A DNA stretch of 9,943 nt from Candidatus Woesearchaeota archaeon. GTDB taxonomy: Archaea; Nanobdellota; Nanobdellia; Woesearchaeales; CG1-02-33-12. The position numbers and the translations under genes are program-made. Position 1 is the stretch's first letter. Each line of letters begins with the position of its first letter. Of the stretch, positions 1 through 5,783 are shown in pieces. The stretch is from contig JAFCEA010000017.1 of the NCBI GenBank assembly GCA_017609385.1, positions 1 to 9,943 on the forward strand, read 5' to 3'. A model generated the notes under the pieces. That model did no database searches and had not been told where the DNA came from. It saw nothing but the letters and a program-made list of their open reading frames with translations.

Positions 1-48
1 TGGAAATGCCAGAAGTGCCATCATGAGGTTGCTAAATCAGAAGATTAA
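1..48 (+). CDS. C-terminal end of a zinc-ribbon protein (partial)
   Basis: Frame 1 reads WKCQKCHHEVAKSED followed by TAA, with its 5' part outside the window. The CxxC pair preceded by an aromatic residue is typical of the second half of a small zinc ribbon. The stop lies 3 bases from the stop of the convergent aldolase gene, the tight spacing expected of two real genes meeting tail to tail. Only 15 residues are visible, so the family cannot be named; a transcription-factor, ribosomal or standalone ribbon protein would all fit. Confidence 0.5.
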   Translation, partial: WKCQKCHHEVAKSED

Positions 49-51
49 TTT

Positions 52-648
52 CTAAACAGTTAAGCTATATATTTTATTATATGCTTCTCTTAAATCTTTT
101 CCAAAGGAGATTATGCCTTCCCTATGCCCGCCCATAACAAGAATTTTTTCATTTTTAACATCAGTCTCTTTAAACAGTCTTTCTATTCCTTCTGCCATCT
201 CTGGAGTGCCATATTCAATATCTCTTGGGGTTGTTGGAACTTTATATATCAGTTTTTCCCAGATATTAAGATTATGTATATGTATTACTGCCCCTGCTTC
301 AGGATTAACAGAATAAACTGCTGCATGGCTCAATGATTCAGAACTTGCTTTAATAGGGCCTTTGCATCTTAAACTGTTCTTTTTAAAATCAAAATTAATA
401 ACCCTTGTATAGTGCTCTTCATTTAATGATTTAAGATTGCCAGTTGCAGAACCTGTGATAATAAAATTAGTAGAATTTCCTATTCTGGTGCTGATATTTC
501 CAAAACCTATTCCATTACTATAAGCCCCAATTAAACCCAGCTTATACAGTTTCTCTCTGTACTGGTTAATTTCAATCAGTTCTTCAGCAGGAATTGGCAC
601 TGACTCAATCCATTCACAATCAAACTTAATATACCCTTCTTTACCCAT
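52..648 (-). CDS. Class II aldolase/adducin-family protein
   Basis: A 198-residue single-domain protein of the class II (zinc) aldolase/adducin fold, the family of fuculose-phosphate aldolase and ribulose-phosphate 4-epimerase. Visible signatures in order: GFGNISTR at 48-55, ITGSATG at 64-70 (phosphate-binding type loop), SSES at 102-105 with Glu104 as the likely catalytic acid/base, HIH at 123-125, and GGHREG at 173-178. Glu104, His123, His125 and His175 match the Glu plus three zinc-ligand histidines known for FucA, so the protein is probably active. The third ligand sits in a GGHREG context instead of the usual GHG, suggesting a distinct subfamily. The substrate cannot be told from the sequence, and no sugar-pathway gene lies beside it. 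It starts at ATG (648-646) and is divergent from dtdA. Confidence 0.85.
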   Translation of the reverse strand: MGKEGYIKFDCEWIESVPIPAEELIEINQYREKLYKLGLIGAYSNGIGFGNISTRIGNSTNFIITGSATGNLKSLNEEHYTRVINFDFKKNSLRCKGPIKASSESLSHAAVYSVNPEAGAVIHIHNLNIWEKLIYKVPTTPRDIEYGTPEMAEGIERLFKETDVKNEKILVMGGHREGIISFGKDLREAYNKIYSLTV

Positions 649-670
649 CTTTCTTATTTATATACTGCTA

Positions 671-680
671 CTATTTAAAC
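671..680 (-). promoter_or_regulatory. Candidate TATA box for the aldolase gene
   Basis: On the minus strand this reads GTTTAAATAG, centred about 28 bases before the aldolase ATG, which would give a leaderless or nearly leaderless mRNA. A better-looking TATATAAAT lies at about 657-665 but is only about 12 bases from the ATG, too close for a canonical archaeal start site. Confidence 0.35.
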
Positions 681-723
681 ATTACTACACTTTCTGCATT
701 ACAAACTTTTATCAACTTATTGC

Positions 724-740
724 AAAGGTTTTTTATATAA
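724..740 (+). promoter_or_regulatory. BRE/TATA promoter of dtdA
   Basis: AAAGG (724-728, BRE-like) is followed by a T-run and TATATAA (734-740). The box centre is about 24 bases before the ATG at 761, so transcription probably begins at or next to the start codon (leaderless). No Shine-Dalgarno sequence is present ahead of the ATG, which agrees. Confidence 0.65.
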
Positions 741-760
741 TTTATTTAAACCAATCTAAG

Positions 761-1588
761 ATGAAAGCAATAATTGTCTCAAAGAAAGATATGGCAGGAA
801 TGAATATAAGAGAGTGCCTTCTAAGACTATTTGAATTCAGTGAAACCGGAGAGGAGTTTGAGGAAGAAAAAGTATATGAAACTGAATTTGAAGGAGAAAA
901 AATAAAGCTTTACACAGCAGAAAAAGAATCAATACACTGCGAGAATATTGATGAAAAAATTAATGCTGATTTCATTGTTTTTGCAACAAAGCACCAGAGC
1001 AAATCCGGAATTCCATCTTTATGTGTTCATATACAGGGCAACTGGGCAAAGGCAGAGTTTGGTGGCTCTAACAGAAAGCTTTGCATTGCAGATGCAGATT
1101 ATTTAAGAGAATGCTTGTTTAAGCTAAAAGAGCTCGCAAAAAATAATAACTATGAAATAATACAGGAATGCACTCATCACGGTCCATACTTAGCAAAAAC
1201 CCCCTGCATGTTCATTGAAATAGGCTCATCTGAAAAGCAGTGGCCTGACAAACAAGCAGGAAATATAATTGCAAAGACAATAATGTCAATTATCCCAAAA
1301 GAACCAAAACACTATAAAACAGCTTTTGGAATTGGCGGACTGCATCACTGCCCAAACTTCATAAAAGTAATGGAAAAATCTAACCTCGCTTTTGGCCACA
1401 TCTGCCCAAAATACATGCTTGAACACCTGGACAAGGAAATGATAATACAAGCAATTGAAAGAAACACACATGAGTGCGAAGAAGTTATCTTAGATTGGAA
1501 AGGATTAGGCCCATATAAGCAAAAAATCTCAAAAATGCTTGATGAATTAGAAATAAAATACAAAAAAACAAAAGATTTAAATAGGTAA
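761..1588 (+). CDS. dtdA: D-aminoacyl-tRNA deacylase (DTD2/GEK1 family)
   Basis: A 275-residue protein matching the archaeal/plant DTD2 (GEK1) deacylase family along its length. It hydrolyses D-amino acids from mischarged tRNAs, a cytosolic proofreading step that keeps D-residues out of translation; the family is metal-dependent. Recognisable blocks are FATKHQSKSGIPSL at 74-87, VHIQGNW at 89-95, THHGP at 138-142, IEIGSSEKQWPD at 152-163, GIGGLHHCP at 190-198 and GHICPKY at 212-218. The conserved histidines and cysteines of these blocks are all present. Length is normal for the archaeal form. The ATG start is supported by a well-placed TATA box and a probable leaderless transcript. It is the first gene after the divergent promoter region, and the small zinc-ribbon gene follows 92 bases downstream on the same strand. 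Confidence 0.93.
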   Translation: MKAIIVSKKDMAGMNIRECLLRLFEFSETGEEFEEEKVYETEFEGEKIKLYTAEKESIHCENIDEKINADFIVFATKHQSKSGIPSLCVHIQGNWAKAEFGGSNRKLCIADADYLRECLFKLKELAKNNNYEIIQECTHHGPYLAKTPCMFIEIGSSEKQWPDKQAGNIIAKTIMSIIPKEPKHYKTAFGIGGLHHCPNFIKVMEKSNLAFGHICPKYMLEHLDKEMIIQAIERNTHECEEVILDWKGLGPYKQKISKMLDELEIKYKKTKDLNR

Positions 1589-1667
1589 GAATACACAATA
1601 TAAGCATAAACATGAATAAAAAAACTTTTTCTTGCAAAAGATGCTAAATCTATTTGAAAATCCAAAA

Positions 1668-1672
1668 AGGTG
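1668..1672 (+). promoter_or_regulatory. Shine-Dalgarno site of the small zinc-ribbon gene
   Basis: AGGTG within AAAAAGGTGGTG is complementary to the 3' end expected of archaeal 16S rRNA and sits 8 bases ahead of ATG 1681. It is the main evidence that this very short ORF is translated. Confidence 0.6.
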
Positions 1673-1680
1673 GTGCAGTA

Positions 1681-1788
1681 ATGCCTTACAAAAAGATTTG
1701 TATGAGATGTGGTGCAGAACTTAAAGAAGACGAGGATGTATGTCCAAAATGCGGGAAAAGATACGATGATAATGAGGCCTATGTTTAA
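1681..1788 (+). CDS. 35-residue zinc-ribbon protein
   Basis: A short ORF from ATG 1681 to TAA 1788 encodes 35 residues with two CxxC knuckles: CMRC at residues 7-10 and CPKC at 21-24, each followed by Gly. This is a complete minimal four-cysteine zinc ribbon, with an acidic linker (KEDEDV) and an acidic tail. An AGGTG Shine-Dalgarno match at 1668-1672 lies 8 bases before the ATG, supporting translation. Small standalone ribbons are common in archaea, and many are uncharacterised; I cannot assign a function. It may be co-transcribed with dtdA or driven by a weak TATA-like stretch near 1597-1603. It is convergent with the L11 gene, leaving 31 bases between stops. Confidence 0.75.
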   Translation: MPYKKICMRCGAELKEDEDVCPKCGKRYDDNEAYV

Positions 1789-1819
1789 TAAAAATTATTT
1801 ACACAAGAATTAATTTAAT

Positions 1820-2593
1820 TTATTTCTTCTCTGGTTTTGCTTCTTCTTTCTTTTCTGGAGCTTTTTCTTCACCAGGTTTTAGTTCCTCACCAGGCTTTGG
1901 TTCAACTGGTAATAATTCATTTATTATAACAGCTGGTATTTCTGCTTCTACAAGTTTGGCTTTTATTTCTCCTCTTTCCTTGCCCTCCATCTTGGAGATT
2001 ATTTCCTTTGCATTGGCAATGAACTCCTCACGCCTTTCTTCAATCTCCTTTGCTAACTTTTTCTTCTCTTCCTCAAGCTCTTTCAGCTCTTCTGCTGAAA
2101 GCTCTGTTTTTTCTTCCTTGATTTCTTTATCAAACCTGCCTTCATTAATTTCCTTTATTGCCTCTACAGAAGGCTTTCCCTCTACAAGAATTCCCATTGA
2201 GCGGCATGTTCCAATAACTTCTTTTATCTTTTCCTTTAATGTTTTTCCCAATAACGAGTTCTCTTTCATTTTTGCAATTTTTATTATCTGCTCTATCTTA
2301 AGGTCTGCGACCTTGTCTGTTTTTGGGCTTGAGCTTCCCTTTTCAATGTCAGCTTCCTTTATTATAAGCGAAGAGCATGGTGGTGTTCCAACTGATATTT
2401 TATATTCTTTTGTATCTTCATCTACTATAATCTTGACAGGAACCTGCATCCCCTTAAAACCAGAGGTTTTTTTGTTAATATCAGCTATTATCTGGCCTAT
2501 ATTAACACCTAATGGGCCCAAGGCAGGTCCTAGTGGCGGTGCTGCTGTTGCTTTTCCGCCTTCAATCAATGCTTCAACTGTTTTATTTGGCAT
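1820..2593 (-). CDS. rpl11: Ribosomal protein L11 (uL11) with long C-terminal extension
   Basis: Residues 1-158 are a normal archaeal uL11: the N-terminal domain has PPLGPALGPLGVNIGQI at 19-35 and VPVKI at 51-55, and the rRNA-binding C-terminal domain has KTLKEKIKEVIGTCRSMGI at 117-135 and VEGKPS at 137-142. uL11 binds the GTPase-associated centre of 23S rRNA at the stalk base and contacts elongation factors. Archaeal L11 normally stops near 155-165 residues; this one runs to 257. The extra part is a charged helix likely to form a coiled coil (about 165-192), a second helical segment (about 193-228), and a Lys/Glu/Pro-rich tail with KPGEE repeated at 233-237 and 239-243. The extension is in frame with no break. 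The gene has its own promoter 48 bases downstream of the spt5 stop. L1 and L10, often next in archaea, are absent here. Confidence 0.95.
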   Translation of the reverse strand: MPNKTVEALIEGGKATAAPPLGPALGPLGVNIGQIIADINKKTSGFKGMQVPVKIIVDEDTKEYKISVGTPPCSSLIIKEADIEKGSSSPKTDKVADLKIEQIIKIAKMKENSLLGKTLKEKIKEVIGTCRSMGILVEGKPSVEAIKEINEGRFDKEIKEEKTELSAEELKELEEEKKKLAKEIEERREEFIANAKEIISKMEGKERGEIKAKLVEAEIPAVIINELLPVEPKPGEELKPGEEKAPEKKEEAKPEKK

Positions 2594-2615
2594 TTTAAAA
2601 TTATAACTTATTAAT

Positions 2616-2631
2616 TATATATAAAGCTTAT
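2616..2631 (-). promoter_or_regulatory. Promoter of the L11 gene
   Basis: The minus strand reads ATAAGCTTTATATATA: a BRE-like AAGC next to a strong TATA box (TTTATATATA, 2616-2625). The box centre is about 28 bases from the L11 ATG at 2593, consistent with a leaderless L11 transcript. It sits in the 48-base gap after spt5, so L11 can be expressed apart from the ftsZ-secE-spt5 transcript. Confidence 0.65.
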
Positions 2632-2641
2632 GATAAAGAAA

Positions 2642-3121
2642 TCAATCTTCTGGCTTTTCCTCTTCTCCCTCACGTCTTATTACCTTAATAGTATCCATTT
2701 TTACGGTTATCGGGATTGGAACTGCTGCTTCTAAGAGCTCGATAACAACATCTTCCTTTGCCCTGTCTATCCTTGTAACCTTTGCGTTTTCCCTCTTAAA
2801 CGGACCGGATATTACCTCAACAATATCATTCTTCTTTATGTTCATCTCAACTTTCTTTGATTCCTCGAGCATATGCTCTATATCCTTATAATCTACTTTT
2901 TTTGGCAGGATTCCTCTGGCGTAAGGCACATTAAATGCTGCCTGTTCTGCCTCTGCTCTGCTCTTTGCCTCAACAAATATATAACCCCTCATTCCATGAG
3001 GCCTTATTATAGAGTAAATGTTCATGCCCTTTTTCTTGGCATTGCTTGTAACAAAATCCATTACCTGATCTTCCCTGTTTGCAGTAGTTCTTAAAATAAA
3101 AATATTTGATTTATCTTCCAC
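2642..3121 (-). CDS. spt5: Transcription elongation factor Spt5 (NusG)
   Basis: A 159-residue archaeal Spt5/NusG with an NGN domain at about 6-85, including RPHGMRGYIFVEA at 40-52 and the PYARG segment at 66-70, then a KOW domain at about 99-147 with VISGPFKRENAKVTRID at 103-119. It binds the RNA polymerase clamp with Spt4 as a processivity factor and can link polymerase to ribosomes. An in-frame GTG three codons upstream (3130-3128) is possible, but GAGGTG at 3133-3128 is an almost ideal Shine-Dalgarno site placed 6 bases before the GTG at 3121-3119, so the shorter start is preferred. That site overlaps the secE stop codon, indicating translational coupling within an ftsZ-secE-spt5 operon. 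The C-terminal tail is acidic. Confidence 0.95.
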   Translation of the reverse strand: MEDKSNIFILRTTANREDQVMDFVTSNAKKKGMNIYSIIRPHGMRGYIFVEAKSRAEAEQAAFNVPYARGILPKKVDYKDIEHMLEESKKVEMNIKKNDIVEVISGPFKRENAKVTRIDRAKEDVVIELLEAAVPIPITVKMDTIKVIRREGEEEKPED

Positions 3122-3127
3122 TTGAAA

Positions 3128-3133
3128 CACCTC
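3128..3133 (-). promoter_or_regulatory. Shine-Dalgarno site that decides the spt5 start
   Basis: GAGGTG overlaps the secE TGA stop and is followed by a 6-base spacer and GTG at 3121-3119. The upstream GTG (3130-3128) is itself part of this site and has no site ahead of it, so it is an unlikely start. Confidence 0.6.
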
Positions 3134-3317
3134 AGAAGAATAATTGTTTTATCATGCTTATTATAAAACCAATTAATCCTATAATTATCATCCCAAGGCC
3201 AGAGGCCTTGACAATTGTCTTAAATTCTTCATTAGAAGGTTTCTTTGTTACTCTGAATACCCTCTTGCATTCAACAACAAAACTTTTAAATTTAAATACC
3301 AAAGACTTAAAATTCAT
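3132..3317 (-). CDS. secE: Protein translocase subunit SecE (Sec61 gamma)
   Basis: A 61-residue single-span membrane protein. The amphipathic helix carries ECKRVFRVTKKPSNEEFKTI (residues 16-35), which matches the archaeal/eukaryotic SecE/Sec61-gamma signature that packs against SecY, followed by one transmembrane helix at about 41-58. It clamps the two halves of the SecY channel in the cytoplasmic membrane. Its ATG follows the ftsZ stop after only 2 bases (TGA-AA-ATG), and its own stop overlaps the spt5 Shine-Dalgarno site, so translation of the three genes is probably coupled. Length is typical for the archaeal form. Confidence 0.93.
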   Translation of the reverse strand: MNFKSLVFKFKSFVVECKRVFRVTKKPSNEEFKTIVKASGLGMIIIGLIGFIISMIKQLFF

Positions 3318-3319
3318 TT

Positions 3320-4441
3320 TCAGTCAACAAACTCTATTCCTAGCTCTGTTTCAATCTCCTGCTTCTTTCTCTCTGAAACCTTTATTCCTGATCCAAAGAT
3401 CTGTGATGACTTAACACCTGTAACTATTAGCATGGCTCTTATTGTATTTTGTAAGTCTTCTGATATCTGTGCACCCCAGATCAGTTTTGCATCCTCATCC
3501 AGTTTTTCAGATATTGTTTCAACAACCTTTCGTGCTTCATCAAGGGTCATGTCAGGACCACCAGAAACATTGATTAAGGCGCCATTTGCTCCTGATATAT
3601 CAACATCCAACAATGGGTTTGATACTGCTTTTTCAACTGCCTCAACAGCCCTGTTCTCTGAGTCTGACTCACCGACACCAATTAAGGCAACTCCGCCGCC
3701 AGTCATTACAGCTCTTATATCTGCAAAATCAAGGTTAATAAGCCCGGCTTTTGTAACCATTTCTGCAATTCCCTTTACAGCATTTGTCAAGATTTCATCT
3801 GCAACCTTAAATGCAGTATGCAATGGAAGGTCAGGCGCAAGTTCTAATAATTTATCATTAGGTATAACTATTAATGTGTCAACAATGTTTTCCATCTTCT
3901 CAAGCCCAATTACAGCATTTTCATACCTTCTTTGACCTTCAACTGAAAATGGAATTGTTACAACACCTACAGCAAGAGCACCTACTTTTTTGGATACCTC
4001 TGCTATTACTGGTGCAGAGCCTGTTCCAGTTCCACCACCTAGGCCGCAGGTTATAAATATCATATCTGCACCCTGAATTGCGTGCTTTATATCCTGCTCA
4101 TTCTCCCTGGCAGCTTCTTCGCCAATCTTTGGATTAGAGCCAGCACCAAGTCCATGGGTGATATCCTTGCCAATGAGTATCTTTTTATCAGCTGTTGTGT
4201 AAAGCAGATCCTGGGCATCTGTATTAACAGCTATTGTTTCAGCACCAACAACTCCTACTTCGCTTATTCTGTTGATTGTGTTATTACCGGCACCCCCTGT
4301 GCCAATGACTTTTATTTTAGCTTTTTGTTTTGACAGCATGTCCTCTAGTTCAGCATCAAGTTCAACACTTTTTTTAGTTTGTTCAGGTTCTATAATATCT
4401 TCTTTAGGGTTATCCTTGATAAAATCATCCAATTTCCCCAC
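3320..4441 (-). CDS. ftsZ: Cell division protein FtsZ (FtsZ1 type)
   Basis: A 373-residue tubulin-superfamily GTPase that polymerises at the division site. Seen in order: nucleotide-binding GTGGAGNN at 47-54, tubulin signature GGGTGTG at 135-141, IPFSVEGQRR at 163-172, and the T7 catalytic loop NLDFAD at 236-241 whose Asp residues complete the GTPase site of the neighbouring subunit. The C-terminus ending ETELGIEFVD resembles the conserved end of archaeal FtsZ1. The called start is GTG 4441-4439, which would be nearly leaderless from the TATA box at 4466-4475. However, GAGGTG at 4444-4439 lies 6 bases before TTG at codon 4 (4432-4430), the same geometry as spt5, so a start three residues later is a real alternative. 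It leads the ftsZ-secE-spt5 operon. Confidence 0.96.
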   Translation of the reverse strand: MGKLDDFIKDNPKEDIIEPEQTKKSVELDAELEDMLSKQKAKIKVIGTGGAGNNTINRISEVGVVGAETIAVNTDAQDLLYTTADKKILIGKDITHGLGAGSNPKIGEEAARENEQDIKHAIQGADMIFITCGLGGGTGTGSAPVIAEVSKKVGALAVGVVTIPFSVEGQRRYENAVIGLEKMENIVDTLIVIPNDKLLELAPDLPLHTAFKVADEILTNAVKGIAEMVTKAGLINLDFADIRAVMTGGGVALIGVGESDSENRAVEAVEKAVSNPLLDVDISGANGALINVSGGPDMTLDEARKVVETISEKLDEDAKLIWGAQISEDLQNTIRAMLIVTGVKSSQIFGSGIKVSERKKQEIETELGIEFVD

Positions 4442-4465
4442 CTCATAGATTATTATTCTATTACT

Positions 4466-4475
4466 TATATTTAAA
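4466..4475 (-). promoter_or_regulatory. TATA box of the ftsZ-secE-spt5 operon
   Basis: The minus strand reads TTTAAATATA, flanked by CAAC upstream, in the 46-base gap between the FKBP stop and ftsZ. The expected start of transcription is near 4441-4446, immediately at the GTG start or just before GAGGTG. Confidence 0.55.
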
Positions 4476-4487
4476 GTTGTCGAAAAA

Positions 4488-5192
4488 CTAACTCTTATTT
4501 TCTTTTGGTTTTTCCGGCAGCTTATTTTCCTTTGTTTTGGTTTGTATTGCCTTAAACTTAATCTTTTTAATTAAGGGTATGAGTTCCTTAATGTTTTTTG
4601 TTAATTTTTCCTCAATAGGCTTTGGCAGCTCCTGTTTTATGTTTAAGCTTACAGTTGCATTTCCCTCTTTAATCTTTGCCTTTATGTCCTTTAGATTTAG
4701 TTGCAGCTTTAGCAGAGCCTTTAGCTTTTCCTCATCATCTTTTATTATCTTATTAATCTTGAAGTCATAAACCAGTTCCTTTCCTGCGAGAGGATGGTTA
4801 AAATCAACTAAAGTGCGGCCTCCGCTGACTGTTCTTATTATGCCCATCAGGCCGTCTATATTAACCTGCAACCCAGGCATTGGGTTGATATTTTGCTTTA
4901 TGAACTTGTTTGTAGCTATGAGCTGTATTAATTTTGCATCTTTTTTTCCAAAACCCTGCTCAGGCTTTAGCTCAATGTGGTATTTTTTTCCTAGTTCCTT
5001 GCCCTCAAGCTGTTCATCCAGGCCATGAATTACATGTTTTTGGCCAATGCAGATTATTACAGGGCCGTAAGATGCCCTTGCATCATGGATGTTGTTTTCC
5101 TTTGCCTCTTTCTCACTGGTTGTATCAAAAACAAAATTCATGTCTTTTATTTTTCCAGTATATTCAAGCTCTACAAAATCTCCTTTTTTCAT
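4488..5192 (-). CDS. SlyD-like FKBP peptidyl-prolyl isomerase with extra C-terminal domain
   Basis: A 234-residue FKBP-type prolyl isomerase and chaperone, probably cytoplasmic as no signal peptide is seen. The FKBP fold spans about 1-85 (VELEYTGKI at 7-15, VIHGLDEQLEGKELG at 54-68, PEQGFG at 77-82) and closes with VDFNHPLAGKELVYDFKI at 129-146. Between them lies the insert-in-flap chaperone domain, as in SlyD and long archaeal FKBPs. Residues 150-215 form an additional alpha/beta-looking domain, as in longer archaeal FKBPs, ending in a Lys/Pro-rich tail. There is no His-rich metal-binding tail. ATG 5192-5190 is chosen; a TTG directly upstream (5195-5193) is possible, because GAGG at about 5204-5207 would serve either. 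It has its own promoter and follows cmk. Confidence 0.92.
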   Translation of the reverse strand: MKKGDFVELEYTGKIKDMNFVFDTTSEKEAKENNIHDARASYGPVIICIGQKHVIHGLDEQLEGKELGKKYHIELKPEQGFGKKDAKLIQLIATNKFIKQNINPMPGLQVNIDGLMGIIRTVSGGRTLVDFNHPLAGKELVYDFKINKIIKDDEEKLKALLKLQLNLKDIKAKIKEGNATVSLNIKQELPKPIEEKLTKNIKELIPLIKKIKFKAIQTKTKENKLPEKPKENKS

Positions 5193-5241
5193 CAATTTAA
5201 TCCCTCATTAACAGAAGAAACACTCTGAGAGTATTTATTAT

Positions 5242-5251
5242 GTTTATAAAG
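5242..5251 (-). promoter_or_regulatory. TATA box of the FKBP gene
   Basis: The minus strand reads CTTTATAAAC immediately after the cmk stop codon. The predicted transcription start is near 5221, giving a leader of about 28 bases that contains the GAGG ribosome-binding site. This differs from the leaderless arrangement of the other operon-first genes. Confidence 0.5.
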
Positions 5252-5779
5252 TTATCGAATTTTCTCAATAATTTTGTCAGCAACCTCTTCTATTGTAAGG
5301 TTTGTTGTGTCAATAACATAATCATAATTTTTTTTGTCAAAAACATCCAGATTATAATATTTTTTGTATCTTAACTTGTCAGATTCGCGCCTTTTTCTTA
5401 TTTTTTCAATAGCTTCATCCAAGTCCTTGTATTTCTCATCATTCCTGCTGTGATTAAGGACTCTTTCAGCTCCTATTTTTGGTTCAACATCAAGAAAGAA
5501 TTTTATTGACTTTGGTATGAAATGAAAAGATGTCCTTCCAACCATAACAAAGTTGTCCTCTTTTTTCCCCTTTTCCTCAGCAAATTTATCAGGCTCTAAA
5601 TCTGTTGAGGGATCTTTTTCCCCCAATCTATTTAATTCCTCTAGACTAATGCCCTTTTCCCTGGCCATCTCCCTTCTCAAATCACCAATGCAGTAATACT
5701 TAAAGCCAAGTTTTTTTGCAACGAGAATTCCAATACTGCTTTTTCCAGATCCGACTGCGCCGGAGATTGTGATTATCAT
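5252..5779 (-). CDS. cmk: Cytidylate kinase (archaeal type), divergent
   Basis: A 175-residue P-loop nucleoside-monophosphate kinase that would phosphorylate CMP/dCMP to the diphosphate using ATP. Visible: Walker A GAVGSGKSS at 7-15, an NMP-binding GDLRREM at 32-38, GISLEEL at 43-49, a strand leading to GR at 81-82, a lid-like RKRRESDKLRYKKYY at 128-142, and IDTTNLTIEEV at 156-166, which matches the C-terminal motif of archaeal CMP kinases. Length is normal. It departs from the usual EGRL-type segment, reading MVGRTSFHFIP at 79-89, so substrate preference is less certain. It starts 4 bases after the secD stop and is probably the last gene of secF-secD-cmk. A kinase of related specificity is the main alternative. 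Confidence 0.78.
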   Translation of the reverse strand: MIITISGAVGSGKSSIGILVAKKLGFKYYCIGDLRREMAREKGISLEELNRLGEKDPSTDLEPDKFAEEKGKKEDNFVMVGRTSFHFIPKSIKFFLDVEPKIGAERVLNHSRNDEKYKDLDEAIEKIRKRRESDKLRYKKYYNLDVFDKKNYDYVIDTTNLTIEEVADKIIEKIR

Positions 5780-5783
5780 TCTT

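Noticed and set aside
657..665. TATATAAAT on the minus strand as the aldolase TATA box
   Set aside because: Only about 12 bases from the ATG, so transcription would begin inside the gene, and no good later start codon exists.
1956..2606. 216-codon open frame on the plus strand
   Set aside because: It is antisense to L11. Its Ser/Phe/Ile-rich composition is the expected shadow of Lys/Glu-rich codons on the other strand, and L11 is unmistakable.
3432..3935. 167-codon open frame on the plus strand
   Set aside because: Antisense shadow of ftsZ, with Ser/Ala-rich low-complexity composition and no recognisable motif.
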